Origin: Hypoxylon rubiginosum
Taxonomy: Eukaryota > Ascomycota > Sordariomycetes > Xylariales > Hypoxylaceae
Length of the DNA: 64,000 bases
Assembly: GCA_902806565.1 (NCBI GenBank)
Contig: CADCXA010000025.1
Span: forward strand, 1,178,001 to 1,242,000
Direction: 5' to 3'
Shown here: in pieces, positions 10,489-21,452 of the stretch
Position numbering within the stretch: the first letter of the stretch is position 1
Layout of the letters: each line of letters begins with the position of its first letter
Made by a program: the position numbers and the translations under genes
Notes under the pieces: generated by a model
The model's input: only the letters and a program-made list of their open reading frames with translations
What the model was told of the DNA's origin: nothing
Databases searched by the model: none

Positions 10489-11449
10489 CCTACAGATCTG
10501 GCAGATGTACAAGAAGCACGAGGCTTCCTTCTGGACTGCTGAGGAGATCGACCTTTCTAAGGATCTCCACGACTGGAACAACAGACTCAACGATGATGAG
10601 AAGTTCTTCGTCTCCCACATCCTCGCCTTCTTTGCCGCGTCCGACGGCATTGTCAACGAGAACCTTGTCGAGCGGTTCAGCGGCGAGGTCCAGATCCCCG
10701 AGGCTCGATGCTTCTACGGCTTCCAGATCATGATGGAGAACATCCACTCCGAGACCTACTCCCTGCTCATTGACACCTACATCAAGGAGCCCGCCCAGAA
10801 GACTCACCTCTTCAACGCCATCGACACTATTCCCTGCATCCGCCGGAAGGCCGACTGGGCTCTCCACTGGATCTCCGACCACAAGTCTACCTTCGCCCAG
10901 CGTCTCATTGCCTTCGCTGCCGTTGAGGGTATCTTCTTCAGCGGTGCCTTCGCTTCCATCTTCTGGCTCAAGAAGCGTGGCCTGATGCCCGGCCTCACCT
11001 TCTCCAACGAGCTCATCTCTCGCGACGAGGGTCTGCACACCGACTTTGCCTGCCTGCTGTTCACGCACCTGAAGAACCGCCCCGGCAAGGACGTCGTTGA
11101 GAAGATCATCACGGACGCCGTCGCCATTGAGCAGGAGTTCCTGACGGAGGCACTGCCCTGTGCGCTGCTCGGTATGAACTCCAATCTCATGAAGCAGTAC
11201 ATCGAGTTCGTTGCCGACCGCCTACTTGTGGCCCTCGGCAACGACAAGGTGTACCGCTCGTCCAACCCCTTCGACTTTATGGAAAACATCTCCCTCGGCG
11301 GCAAGACCAACTTCTTCGAGAAGCGCGTCGGCGACTACCAGAAGGCCGGTGTCATGGCCAGCACCAAGAAGAACACCGACGATGCCGTCCCCTCGACTGA
11401 GGGCCAGGGCGAGAATGGCGGTGACTTCAGCTTCGATGATGACTTCTAA
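10061..11449 (+). CDS. RNR2: Ribonucleoside-diphosphate reductase small subunit (class Ia R2)
   Basis: Exons 10061-10090, 10161-10421 and 10496-11449 give about 414 residues. The enzyme's R2 subunit carries the di-iron tyrosyl radical that lets R1 reduce ribonucleotides to deoxyribonucleotides. After a roughly 65-residue variable N-terminus with a [10 protein letters not shown] segment come [20 protein letters not shown], which includes an iron-ligand Glu of the WxxxE type region, and [27 protein letters not shown] gives the ligand Glu and His and the radical-type Tyr, and [13 protein letters not shown] gives the second Glu/His pair. The acidic, Phe-rich tail [10 protein letters not shown] is the R1-binding end. 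All expected ligands are present. Exon 1 codes only ten residues. The MCB boxes around and inside the gene predict S-phase control. Confidence 0.96.
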
Positions 11450-12198
11450 ACGTCTCATCGTCGCCGCCGTACTTCTTTTTTTAAGCCCTGCCTTTTGATA
11501 CCCCCCTTCTCTTTCTCTTTAGACTCGCCTTGTACCATACACAGCTTCCCCATCCACCGCTTCCTATATATCCTTCGCGCGCACACGCACATAGCTAGAG
11601 GAGCTGCGGGGGAACTAGATAATGCTATAGAACCGGCGAGCAATTGCGGTGGTGCTTCCTCATTGTGGGTTGGATCCCTTTCCTAGCTATAATTGGGCAG
11701 CTCAATCTTCCAACCCCAATTTTGTATCTTTTTTTCATTTGTTTTCATGGATACGATCAACATACTGAGGCGTTTGGGGCGTTAAACAACAACACCAAGT
11801 CTCCTGATATGGAGGGAACTTGTCAAGGGGAACTTCTTTTATAGTTCCCGGATGGATGAGGAAAATGACTTGATGCGCAAGAGAACTAGGAGGTTTAGTG
11901 ATAAGAACAAATATAATGCAATTGATCATGAACGTCCCAAAATGTTGGTTATGTGTGTATTTCTCGTGACTTGATGCCTTGTAAGCTAAATGATACATCG
12001 ATATCGTCCTGGATGGGAAATTAGCTGTCGCGTGCCTGTAGGTATCTTCAATGCAGTACTGTCTGGGACGCCTCGATTATTTAGCAATGATCTCGTAGAA
12101 AAGCTGGCAGGCTCATCTTGATTAAATCACCCCTTCCACCGCACTACGTAGCACACCACGGCCCTACTACCGACTCCTTTACCTCCTTTACCTCCTTT
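11450..12198. other. Convergent 3' region between RNR2 and SRP21
   Basis: 3' UTRs of two converging genes. Pyrimidine-rich directly after the RNR2 stop, then AT-rich. No additional gene seen. Confidence 0.55.
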
Positions 12199-12894
12199 TC
12201 ATTTCTTACCACGCTTCTTCTTCCCCTTCCCACCACCTCCTCCCTGCTGCTGCTGCGGTTGCCCTTGCGCCTGCGGCTTTCCACCACCACCACCACCACT
12301 ACTCGCCGCCACAACCTCCTCCCCACCTTTCTTCGTCGTCGCCGTCACCGCCTCCTCGCCGCCCGCGAGCACGTCGGCCATAGCCTCATCCGCGGCCTCG
12401 GGCGGCGGCAGCGCGGCCATGCGCCCCCCCAGCGGCCGGCCCAGGCTCAGGATCAGCCGCGACACCTCGGCGGCCTTGGTCGTGCGGTACTTGAGGCACG
12501 CGCCCGAGTGCGGGTCGTACGTCTTGAGGGTTAGGGAGCCGCGCGGTGGTGGTAAGGCTGAGGCGTCGGCTGAGGAAGAGGTGGTAGGTTTTTGGGAGGG
12601 CCGTCGGGGTTTCGGTTTGCTGATGTGGTATTTGGTCGTTATGCGCGTCTGGCGAGGAAGAGGAGGGGGTTAGTTTGTGTGTGTGTTGGGTACTAAAGGG
12701 GGGGTTTCTTAAGGGGGGAGAGATAGGCTGCAGTAGTGGAGGAATGGGAGGCGGGCCAGGCGCATTTATATCGCATGATACTGCGACAACAGGCATATAC
12801 CAATGGAAGAATGTTGACATACGGTGTTTGGTCGTGCTTCAAGGAGCAGCGAAGACTGGTGAAGCCATTCCTGGCTCGTGGCGTAGTACGGCAT
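12199..12894 (-). CDS. SRP21: Signal recognition particle subunit SRP21 (SRP9-21 family)
   Basis: Two exons on the minus strand, 12894-12823 and 12648-12199, give about 173 residues with a 174-nt intron (GTATGT...CAG, phase 0). Exon 1 encodes MPYYATSQEWLHQSSLLLEA and a few more residues, matching the N-terminal helix of the fungal SRP9/21 Alu-domain protein. Exon 2 continues TRITTKYHI, then LTLKTYDPHSGACLKYRTTK and AAEVSRLILSLGRPLGGRMA, the conserved core. With SRP14 the protein binds the Alu end of SRP RNA. The C-terminal 50 residues are low complexity (Gly runs, QQQQ) and end in a very basic GKGKKKRGKK tail, typical of fungal SRP21. The next gene on the left, RNR2, converges on it. Confidence 0.9.
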
Positions 12895-13288
12895 CGCAAC
12901 CTATCTCGTGTCTGACTCGTATAAAATTGTGTTTGCAGTCCTAGCTTCCTATCTTGTGAGAGAAATAGTCGAAAGACTGCTTTGATAAAGTTTGCGCGCA
13001 ATTCACGATCAGCGTGGTGGTTGGTAGATGGTCGGTCTCGTGTCGTCAAAAGCGAATTCTGGAGTCAACTTAGAATTTTGGCACTTTTTCCCCTTGCCCA
13101 ATGACGACGGAAGTTTTGGTGGTGGGAAGCGCCGCAACGTGGGGTCTATAAGCAGGGATGGTATAGCTTTTGGCAAGGATCGCGGGGTAGCTCAAGCCAC
13201 ATCTTGCAATAAGCCTCATTTGCTTAATTATTACAGTTAGTTGCATATTTCTTCACCATATTACCACCTTGATATTGTTACGACTATA

Positions 13289-13509
13289 CGGAACGCGCTT
13301 TCAAAAGTTTTTTCCACAGTGTTATTGACAGTGTGATACAGTACATTTGTACAGTATACAGCGCCAGCTGACAGCAGCCTTAGCCCAGCTGCAGACAGCT
13401 GGCTGCCAGCTCTCAGCCAGCTGCTCACAGCTGCGGCTTAGCACAGTAAAAGTGACAGTACGCGCACTGGTGGTAATACTGTGGAAAGAACTTTTGAAAG
13501 CGCGTTCCG
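13289..13509. mobile_element. 221-bp MITE, Tc1/mariner-like (TA target duplication)
   Basis: The two ends are inverted repeats of 32 bp with a single mismatch: 13289-13320 begins CGGAACGCGCTTTCAAAAGT and 13478-13509 is its reverse complement. The repeats are flanked directly by TA on both sides (13287-13288 and 13510-13511), the target-site duplication of the Tc1/mariner superfamily. The 157-bp interior has no open frame and is dense in CAGCTG and AGCTGGC words that can fold back on themselves. A non-autonomous miniature element is the straightforward reading. The near-identical arms suggest a fairly recent insertion. No full-length transposase is in the window. Confidence 0.85.
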
Positions 13510-13830
13510 TACTGCACAATAATTTCGAACCTAGGGGTAATTTGTTGGTTGTCAAAAGACTTGATATATTTGCTTGAAGGTAAGCAGTTCAACCACTGTA
13601 AGGATTGACCTCATGCCCTCCTTAATAGCAAAACGCAAAACGCAAAAGATGGTATCCTTTTAGACGCCAGACAATGCAAATAGGGGTATCTTCCATGGCC
13701 AATTGCAACCTCTCTCCCCTTTCCCCTTTTCCCCCAACTCACCAGTCCTCTACTACCGGTAATCTCATATGCATACTTACTACGCTTATGAAGGCTTGCA
13801 AGCATCATCAAAGGGCCCGCGGTATCCAAC

Positions 13831-13859
13831 GTCAGCATCAGCGTCAGCGTCAGCGTCAG
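13831..13859. repeat. Hexanucleotide microsatellite (GTCAGC/GCGTCA)n
   Basis: About 4.8 copies of a six-base unit, GTCAGCATCAGCGTCAGCGT and onward, just after the SWD2 stop codon region. The first copy has one substitution. Confidence 0.8.
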
Positions 13860-13875
13860 AGTCCTTGGTAGCTTT

Positions 13876-15187
13876 CTAAGCATGTAAATCTGGCAGCCAG
13901 AAGACCAAGTCCTGATCGGCTGTCGCGATAAAGTTGAATCGGGGGTTGGCCGCGACCACCGCTGCCGGTCTCTCGTCTTCCATGACGTGGATCGGGTCCA
14001 TAACCTTACCCGTCGCCTGGCCGAGAGTGTCCCATATCACGATGCCGTTCTTAGTGCCACCGATGACGTAGCGACCGTCTGTCGTGAAGCAGCAGTCGCC
14101 GCTGCTTTCCAGATTGGCCCCGGGAGGCCCATTACCGTTCATCTCGTACTTCTCTCCGGGCGCTAGCCTTTTGCTGCCGCCCTCGGGCTTTCGCAGGTAC
14201 GCTTTCAGGCTGCCGGTGAACGAGTCGAGGAGGAAATGGCCGCCGCCTTTCGTCGCTAGCAGGAGAGAACGTCCGTCGTTGGCGAACTCCAGCTTAGTCC
14301 AACCCTGATCGAGGTTGTCGCTAGTAACGGGGGAACAGGTCTCTATGATGTCGAATTCCGAGATGGGTGCTTTATCGAAGTTTCGGTGGTCATAGAGAAG
14401 GATGCTACCGCTAGTAGGTGATCCTACAGCGAAGACCTGTCCGCTCGGGTCGAAAGCTGCTACATAGGGCGTGTTCAAGTACAAAACTCCAGTCTCGTTC
14501 TTCGTTGCAGCATTCCACAATCGTACCGTGTTGTCCTTGCTGCAAGAGATGAAGTCGTCGTTGCCGGGATGCATCGCTAAGCACGTCACGGCATCCTGGT
14601 GGCCTTCAAAGTAGCGAATGAAAGCATTGTCGTGCGTAGTCAAGTAACGGATCGCATCTGTGATAGATAGCATGTCAGCTAGACTTCAATGGACGGCGGG
14701 TGGCGCTACAATTGTTGGTGAAACATACCGTTTTGCTTCGTACTTGCGTAGACGATACTTGAGCTGTGACGGGTAAACTTGGCTTGCTTCACACCGTATT
14801 TTTTGCTTAGAAGCTGCTTGTCGTGTCGCCCGTCGCGGACCTTGTAGATTTGGATCGTCTCGTCGCTCTCGGATGTCATTAGAAGCTCGCCGGGATCATC
14901 GTAGTCGAGGCTGAGAATAAAGGGTTGTGGGCGTCCGTCCTTGAAGTCGCTGCGCTTGAACAACTATAACCCATGTAAGTTCTCTAGCTATTCGCAGTAA
15001 TTCGGAGTGATTAGGAAAGAGAAATATTTACCTTATTAGGCTTGTACGAGGCAATGACATCGGTGACGGCCGCGGTGCTGGGCAGATTACTTCCCAGCGT
15101 GCGCGTGATGTTCAGGGTCGTGGATGGAGTGCCATTGGCAGGCGACGAGGCATCAGGAGGATCGAGATCCATCGGCGTCGACGCCAT
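13876..15187 (-). CDS. SWD2: Swd2/WDR82-type WD40 protein of COMPASS and cleavage/polyadenylation complexes
   Basis: Exons on the minus strand, 15187-15032, 14963-14729 and 14657-13876, give about 390 residues; both introns keep phase. The N-terminal 35 residues are Ser/Pro/Thr-rich. WD-repeat blades follow: FILSLDYDDPGELLMTSESD with IQIYKV, then YFEGHQDAVTCLAMHPGNDD with NTVRLWN, the GH...D...LW pattern of a WD40 blade. Further blades are VAAFDPSGQVFAVG, KLEFANDGRSLLLATKGG and DGRYVIGGTKNGIVIWD. Blade order and the degenerate GH/WD motifs fit Swd2 (WDR82), a subunit of the Set1 H3K4 methyltransferase complex and, in yeast, of CPF. It is longer than yeast Swd2 (329 residues), as usual in filamentous fungi. 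A different small WD40 protein is the only serious alternative. Confidence 0.87.
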
Positions 15188-16745
15188 GGTAGTAGATTCG
15201 TAAAGAAGCTGCCAAAAGGAGCTTCGAGGAACGGGATGTTGATGGAGTGATTGTTGTTCGGGGTTAAACAATTGAAAATACTCGGTTGCTAGTTTGCACC
15301 GAAGCTCAGGACAATTTCTTCGCGTTAGATATATATATGCCAATATCCACAAATACAGGATTATGGAGTTAAGCGAATACCGTCATCTATCATGGAGCCA
15401 GTTCTCTATCGTGAATGTATGAATGTATCAGAAAATCAAGATCGAATCATGGTGACCATATAGGGGAAATTATTAAAATACCAGTTCTTTCGCCTACATA
15501 CACGGATTAACATGTTTGTCATGTTCGTCATTATTATCGTCGTTGTGGTGGTGTTTGATCTTGTTTCCTAGAACGAAGAAAGGGGTCGTCGGTAACTCTT
15601 ACAAACATATCTCTTTAGTCTTCATGCACATCATATGTAGGAGGCATTGGAGAGCAAACTTGAAAATATATACTAGGAATAGTCCTTATTTTTGAGGAAG
15701 TTCAAGTAGATCAACACATGTAAGTGGTAGGGGTTTAAAATCTAGCCAGATTCCTCTAATAAGCAAACAATCCAACGTCGCAACAGAATTGCACATACCT
15801 TATTCATCACTCTAGTCCACCAGGTAGCCGAGTCTACGAGGCACATCTTATAGGAAGTTTTATTTATACTTTGTACGGACAAAATCTGACCCCTATCCAA
15901 GCTCTAGAGTGTTGAGATATAAGTTCTTATCTCTACCACCAAGGCTAGCATTACAACATGAATGTTCCACCAACCAAATTCAAGATTAAGCATTAGATAT
16001 GTATCATTCTCAACCGTCTACCTATGGACTTCTTCTTCCATACATGCAGGTACCCGAAATGGATATGTACTTCCATACGTAGCCGACATGTATGTAGGTA
16101 GGTCAGGTACATTGTAGCCTACCATCTAGACACCGGCACTACCTAGGTACTAACTCAACCCTATATATCGAGACTCAAGTCTATCTTGGCAGCTCATACT
16201 TTCGGATCAAGAAATCGCCGTTCGAAACCGTCCCATCCTTTCCTATGTAGGTAGCGTGTTATACGCCAACTCAAAAAAGTCCGTGGGCCCCGTCTCTTTT
16301 TCTCTGCGTGTTGTATTCGTGTACCTTGTACCTTAAGAGTATAATACCCGTCCTCTGTCCGGCTGTCCGTAGTATATGCTACGTACACATCTTGTGAACG
16401 CCGGCCATATATGCTGGTTTAGTAGTTTTGTTATGTACAAACCCGATACAATAACTCGCACACCGTACGCCCCCCGATGCCAGAAAAAAAGTGGAAAGAT
16501 TTCTGGCTTTCCAATGTGTATACGTGTATCCCCTCATGTCCATGTGCACGTTCCCAAATTCCGCATCGATAAAATCTCCCTCTCCTTCTGCTTTCATCCG
16601 CTCGGAGGAGCTTTGGTCTTGGCATCTGCCGGGGGAACGCTTGGGGGGCTTCCTATAGCGAACCCGATATTCGCGCGGTCGTCGTCGACTACCCGACCGT
16701 ACCTGTTCTCACGTTAGCAATCGATTCTCCCATATGCCCGTCCAT
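15188..16745. other. Intergenic, 1.5 kb
   Basis: AT-rich with dispersed GTAGGTAGGT/ACCTAGGTAC words around 16020-16150. No gene signal on either strand. It holds the SWD2 promoter on the left and the GT90 3' end on the right. Confidence 0.55.
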
Positions 16746-18551
16746 TCATCGAGCACCGGAATCCACATACTCTAACAACAACCTAAAGAACCAGACCTCC
16801 ATGTCCTCGTGGCGGAGGACCTTGTTGGCCCAGTCGCGCTGCTGGCCCGCGAGGCGCTCGGCCTCGCTCTTGCCGAGGGCGCCGTCCCCGAAGAAGCGGA
16901 CGGCCTCGAGCCAGTCGTCGCCCTGGAGGCTGAGCGGGATGTAGTGGGCCCAGGGCTTGAGCCACTCGAGGTGCCACTCGCGGAAGATGGCCCATTTATA
17001 GACCAGGCTCCGGCTCTTGAGGAAGGCGTAGAACCGTCCGCTGAACGCGTTCCCGTCGATATCTAACAAATACTTGTACCGCCACGCGTCCTGCTGCTCC
17101 GCGTGCCCCTTCACCTCGAAGAACTCCTTCTGCGCCGCGCAGTCCCCCGGGTCGCACTGCCCCACCCCGGAGAAGTGCACGTCGACGATATCCTTGAAGT
17201 CGCCACGCGGCACCACCTTGGTATCCCACTTGCCGTCCCCCTTGCTGTCGGCCAGGATCTTGGCGCTGTCCGCCGCGTTGATCTTCTGCACGAACCGCTG
17301 CCGGTGCTGCCGCCGCCACCCGCCGTTCCGGCTGAACCCGCCCGTCGTCGAGCCCCGCCAGTACAGCTTGTCCTCCTTGGTGGCCCACGCTATGTCCTTC
17401 GACTCGTCGTAGCTGACCTTCTCGTACCAGTACCACGGCGACGGGTACAGGATGTCGGAGTACGACGAGATCTTGGACTGCGAGAAGATGGGGAACAGGT
17501 CGTGCACGATGTTGTACGCGTTCGGCCGGTCGAAGAAGCCAAACGTCGAGCTTAGCGACGGCGAGTAGCAGATATCTGACATGGCCGTGATATTGTAGAT
17601 GAACCCCAGCTCGCCTAAGCCGTATTTCGAAATGTCATCCTTCTTCTCGTCCTCTTCCAATCCTCTAGACGGACTCTCGGGAGGACACGACAGCCGCGAG
17701 TGAGTCCAAGTCGGCTGGTGCGCAAAGACGTTGAACCGTGTCAACTTACTCTCGTCGAACCTAGTTCCGTCGTTTAGGCCCTTAGGCTTCGAGGTGAACT
17801 CGTTCCTCGGGCTGGCCTGCAGGTTCGCAGTCGGCATGTTGATATCCTTGGCCCTCTTCACCAGCCTCGCCAAGTCGTCATGCGGGACTATAACCCTCGA
17901 CTCGTCGTGCAGGTTAAAGCACAAGTCCATGTCGGGTAGCCATTTCAAGAACTTCCCCATCATGCCTGCGGTCGCCTCCCGCTGCCACTCGCCTCCGCCC
18001 TGGATGTGCGTGATCTTGCCGTTGCGGATCTGGATGCCGAGCAGCGCGTTGTCGAACCCGAGCGCCTCCTTGGCCCTCGCGCGTATGGTCGCGGGCTTGA
18101 GGCCCCAGAAGGGCGTCAGCGACTCGTAGATGGTGTCGAACTCGTCGATGAGCTGGATGTCCTTGGCCCTGGCGAACTCGAACCACTTGTCGAAGTTGGG
18201 AGGCGGCGGGATCCTGTACCGCCTGCGGTACTCGGCGACGGCGTCCTTCAGCGTCTTGGACTGCCGGGCCTTCGTGTCCTCCAGCTCCTTCTCCGCCTGC
18301 GTGATCAGGTGCCACATGGGGTGCGAGCCGACGGGGGCGGGCTTCGGCTTGGGATCGAACGGCTCCGGGGCGGCGGGCGGCGGTCGTGGTGTACTCGGAT
18401 CATCTTTGCCAGCGCCAGACTTGCCATGCGATAAGGGACCCGGTTTGATGTCTGAGAGGTTAGTGCCGGAGGGCGACAGCCGGATAAGACTGATGACGCA
18501 TATGACGAAGAAGACGAGCCCGCCGGTCAGGAGCAGTTGGCGCGGCCTCAT
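16746..18551 (-). CDS. CAP10-type glycosyltransferase (GT90), type II membrane protein
   Basis: One uninterrupted minus-strand exon of 601 residues. Residues 1-5 are basic and about 6-27 form one transmembrane helix (LLLTGGLVFFVICVISLIRL), followed by a Pro-rich stem to about residue 75. This is the layout of a Golgi type II glycosyltransferase. The lumenal part carries CAP10 features: FDKWFEFA, DICYSPSLSSTFGFFD, KLYWRGSTTGGFSRNG (a conserved WRGS-type motif), then WRYKYLLDIDGNAFSGRFYA and LKSRSLVYKWAIFREWH near the C-terminus (the family's DG.A.S.R....L.S.S...K block). Relatives include Cryptococcus Cap10 and Cap59-independent xylosyltransferases and POGLUT enzymes; the donor sugar here is unknown. 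The coding DNA is markedly GC-rich compared with its flanks. Confidence 0.9.
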   Translation of the reverse strand: MRPRQLLLTGGLVFFVICVISLIRLSPSGTNLSDIKPGPLSHGKSGAGKDDPSTPRPPPAAPEPFDPKPKPAPVGSHPMWHLITQAEKELEDTKARQSKTLKDAVAEYRRRYRIPPPPNFDKWFEFARAKDIQLIDEFDTIYESLTPFWGLKPATIRARAKEALGFDNALLGIQIRNGKITHIQGGGEWQREATAGMMGKFLKWLPDMDLCFNLHDESRVIVPHDDLARLVKRAKDINMPTANLQASPRNEFTSKPKGLNDGTRFDESKLTRFNVFAHQPTWTHSRLSCPPESPSRGLEEDEKKDDISKYGLGELGFIYNITAMSDICYSPSLSSTFGFFDRPNAYNIVHDLFPIFSQSKISSYSDILYPSPWYWYEKVSYDESKDIAWATKEDKLYWRGSTTGGFSRNGGWRRQHRQRFVQKINAADSAKILADSKGDGKWDTKVVPRGDFKDIVDVHFSGVGQCDPGDCAAQKEFFEVKGHAEQQDAWRYKYLLDIDGNAFSGRFYAFLKSRSLVYKWAIFREWHLEWLKPWAHYIPLSLQGDDWLEAVRFFGDGALGKSEAERLAGQQRDWANKVLRHEDMEVWFFRLLLEYVDSGAR

Positions 18552-19485
18552 TGCTCTCAGGCCCTTATTCCCGCCCTGTTTCGAAAAGGGTGAGTGGCGT
18601 GGGCGTCAGTTGAGACTTGTTGGAAGGATACGGTAATAATGTATACGTAAAGAATGACATTGGTACCTGATCGTACCTGATCGTGGGTCCAAGGAAATGG
18701 ATTACTAGGTCAAAATAAAAAAGAGGGCGGAAATATGGCGTCAAACACTTGAAAGAATTTGGACCGGCCAACTTCGAGGAGCCTTTCCATTCCAATTTTT
18801 TTTTAGCTGCTGCAGGTGCTGTACCTGGGACGGAAGTTTGCCCCGGTACTTGTCGATCTTGTCCAATTAAAACCCTCCATTTAATCGAATCGACGGGTGG
18901 GAGACGCACTGTGACGCGTCTCTGCCAGCTCCAGTGATATTCATGAATCATTTAATTTTTATTAGACGTTAAAGACGTGCAGATTATCAGTCAGGGGTAA
19001 ATAAACAATTTATGTTAGAGCTAAGCCCATCTACCAAATCCAAAATCTCACTTGCATCAAGGATTACTAAGGTAACTTTATCATCTGTATGATCCTTTTA
19101 AGGATAAGAAAACCTTATGCTGAATAAACTCGTTCGTAGAGTTACCGTTGTACTAGTCGTACTGAAGTCGTACCGAAGGACAAGACCTTAATTCTTTTCA
19201 CCGCGTGTAATTGCACTACGATATTAGTACAACCAACCACTTCAAAAATGTCTAGGATAGGGGGATAGGGAACATGCATTCAGAGGAATTGTAGCACACG
19301 TAAAACATAAGAGCAAATATAGAACTGAACTTCATGTAGCATTTCGTGGTATCGTGGTATATTTGGCTGAAAGAGAAAATCAAGCATAAGCTTGGCCATT
19401 ATCCATCCCTCCCCAACGCCGAAAATGCTCTCATGTCAGTCCATATCCCTAGTCCTTTTTGTTTATTTTTGTCCCACTACCCACT
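18552..19485. other. Intergenic
   Basis: GT90 promoter (18552-18960) followed by AT-rich sequence and the uS8 3' UTR. One ACGCGT lies near 18914. No gene seen. Confidence 0.5.
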
Positions 19486-20094
19486 CTAGTAGAAGAAACC
19501 GATGATCTTGCCAGCGACGTGCTTTCGTCGGGCCTCCTCGTGGTCCATGATACCGGCAGAGGTGGTCAGGATGATGTAACCGAACTGACGGGCGGGCAGC
19601 AGCTTGACAACCCACTTCTCGAGGTGGGCCAAGTGGACGTTGTATCGGGGAGAGATGGTACCGCACTTGTTGATGCGGCCGTTCAGCTGGACGACAATCT
19701 TGCCGGATCGGTGGTCGTCAACCTCCTCGAACTCGCCGATGTAGCCTAGGAGCCAAAAAGGTTAGCTGGATGTAGCGAATGACTAAAAGTAAAACCTCAT
19801 GTCGGATATGATCAGAGAAACTTGTAAGATTCCTTCGCCAGATTAAATCGATATATCGGCAACTTAAAAGACGTCGGCCGTGGGGAGCTTTGAGACCGCT
19901 ATCCAGTTATCATGCCGTGGGGAAGACCAAAAACAGAACCACAAAACAAGACTGTACGTACCGTGCTTCTGCATGACAGTCAAGAACTTGACGATGACCT
20001 TGGAGCTAGGTCGGATGAGGACCTGTCGCTTTCCGGTCTTCTCGGCATTGTTGAGCGCGTTGAGAGCGTCGTTCAGAACGGAAGTCTTGACCAT
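19486..20094 (-). CDS. RPS22: 40S ribosomal protein uS8 (S22/S15a)
   Basis: Minus-strand exons 20094-19962 and 19745-19486 join in phase 1 through a 216-nt intron to give exactly 130 residues, the universal length of eukaryotic uS8. The N-terminus [20 protein letters not shown], the block [21 protein letters not shown] and the C-terminal [20 protein letters not shown] with GKIIGFFY are diagnostic. It is a core 40S body protein that binds the central domain of 18S rRNA. The gene is divergent from the eS12 gene 705 bp away, so the pair may share promoter elements. Confidence 0.97.
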
Positions 20095-20799
20095 TTTGGC
20101 GGTTGCGAGATTCTCAGATCGTCCGTGAGGAAAGGATGTGAGGTATCTGGTAGTCGGGGTTGGTTAGCCTTCAAAAGCCATGAGCATGGAGAGTGCCCTC
20201 CCCCAATGGTGCCAGTTGGGGAGGGTTCTGCCCGCTCAGTACTGGAGAGGAGAAGCGTATCAAGGACCCGACTCGGCCCATCGCAATGAGGTCGGCGGCA
20301 AGGCCCTTGATTGCTCTCCTCCGGCTTCTTGAAGGGCGGCGCATTGGGGGATATTCAAGCCATGATGGTTTTTCAATTGTACCTACCTCTGTGTTGAGGT
20401 CGTGAGCGGTTGAAAGTTGGTGGGCGCTCGACTTTTATTTTTTCTGATGTGCAGAAAGTTTTGGGGGTTGAGAGGAAGAATTGAAAAGTTCGTAATTGTA
20501 GGAGTTAATGCAGGTTCGTCCCTTTTTTTCGCCGTGCGAATTTCTGGTGGGCGGGCCCGCTTAAGTAAGTCCCATCCAATTGGGTAAATTTCGGCTGCTA
20601 ACCCTAAGCGATACACAGACTTTCCCCATGCACGTAGCTAGCGATACCAATTCCCTTGACGGTGCATTTGGAACATTTCCAGATTTTCAAAAGCCTTTAA
20701 CTCTCCCACCATCCCCCTCTACGACATTTCGCCTTCACATCTCTACACACAAAATTCAAAACTCTTCGAGGATCGCACCGGTATCTCACCTAATTCAAG
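20095..20799. promoter_or_regulatory. Divergent promoter between uS8 and eS12 genes
   Basis: A 705-bp region separates two ribosomal-protein start codons that point away from each other. At 20599-20607 it carries TAACCCTAA, the telobox-type motif seen in promoters of ribosomal-protein genes in many filamentous fungi and bound by Tbf1 in yeasts. A pyrimidine-rich tract lies just before the eS12 start. Shared regulation is inference from layout and motif. Confidence 0.6.
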
Positions 20800-21452
20800 A
20801 TGGTACGTTCCGAAAATTCTACTATTTCGGCTTTACCTATCATGTCTCGGCGCCAGGACATTTACAATGCGACAGCCTCGCATCTCGTGCCTAGGCTTCC
20901 ATTGTGTGCGCACAGGCAACACGAACAACCGCTAACCATTCACCCTAAAATATAGTCGGACGTAGAAGAGAACAACGCACCCGAAGCCCCCGAGGAGGTT
21001 GAAGTGTCCGCCGATGCCTCCAAGGGCCAGATGTCCGTTCTCGACGCCCTTAAGGGTGTCTTGAAACTCGCCCTCATGCACGACGGTCTCGCTCGTGGCC
21101 TCCGCGAAGCCTCCAAGGCCCTCGACCGACGCCAAGCACACATGTGCGTCCTTAACGAGTCGTGCGAGGAGGAGGCCTACAAGAAGCTAGTCATCGCTCT
21201 CTGCTCCGAGCATAAGATCCCCCTAATCAAGGTTCCCGATGGCAAGCAACTGGGCGAATGGGCCGGTCTCTGTGAGTTGCATTGGGTCCATGGCGCAGCG
21301 GTACGTAACTAACAGTGTATTCTCCAGGTGTTCTCGACCGGGAAGGAAACGCGCGCAAGGTCGTAAACTGCTCTTGCGTCGTCGTTAAGGACTGGGGTGA
21401 GGAGTCGACCGAGCGATCCATCCTCCTCAACTACTTCCAGACCGAACAGTAA
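20800..21452 (+). CDS. RPS12: 40S ribosomal protein eS12
   Basis: Exons 20800-20802, 20956-21271 and 21328-21452 give about 147 residues. The first coding exon is just the ATG; the 153-nt intron begins immediately after it (GTACGT...TATAG). Exon 2 starts [17 protein letters not shown], the acidic N-terminus, and continues with [20 protein letters not shown], the eL8-like RNA-binding fold. [20 protein letters not shown] is the most conserved eS12 block, and the gene ends with [19 protein letters not shown]. eS12 sits in the 40S beak. The start is chosen because no other upstream ATG joins in frame to the conserved N-terminus. Confidence 0.95.

Larger units (their letters stand above)
12895..13875. 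other. Intergenic region carrying a MITE
   Basis: Between the SRP21 start and the SWD2 stop. It contains the 221-bp inverted-repeat element at 13289-13509 and a (GCGTCA)n tract at 13831-13859. I see no protein gene. Confidence 0.6.

Noticed and set aside
10490..11310. Long minus-strand open frames opposite RNR2 (168-192 codons)
   Set aside because: Antisense shadows of a strongly codon-biased gene; the plus-strand product is unmistakable and the antisense translation is compositionally odd.
13320..13478. CAGCTG-rich interior of the MITE as a CRISPR-like or coding repeat
   Set aside because: Units are irregular in length and spacing and lie between terminal inverted repeats; it is the hairpin interior of a non-coding element.
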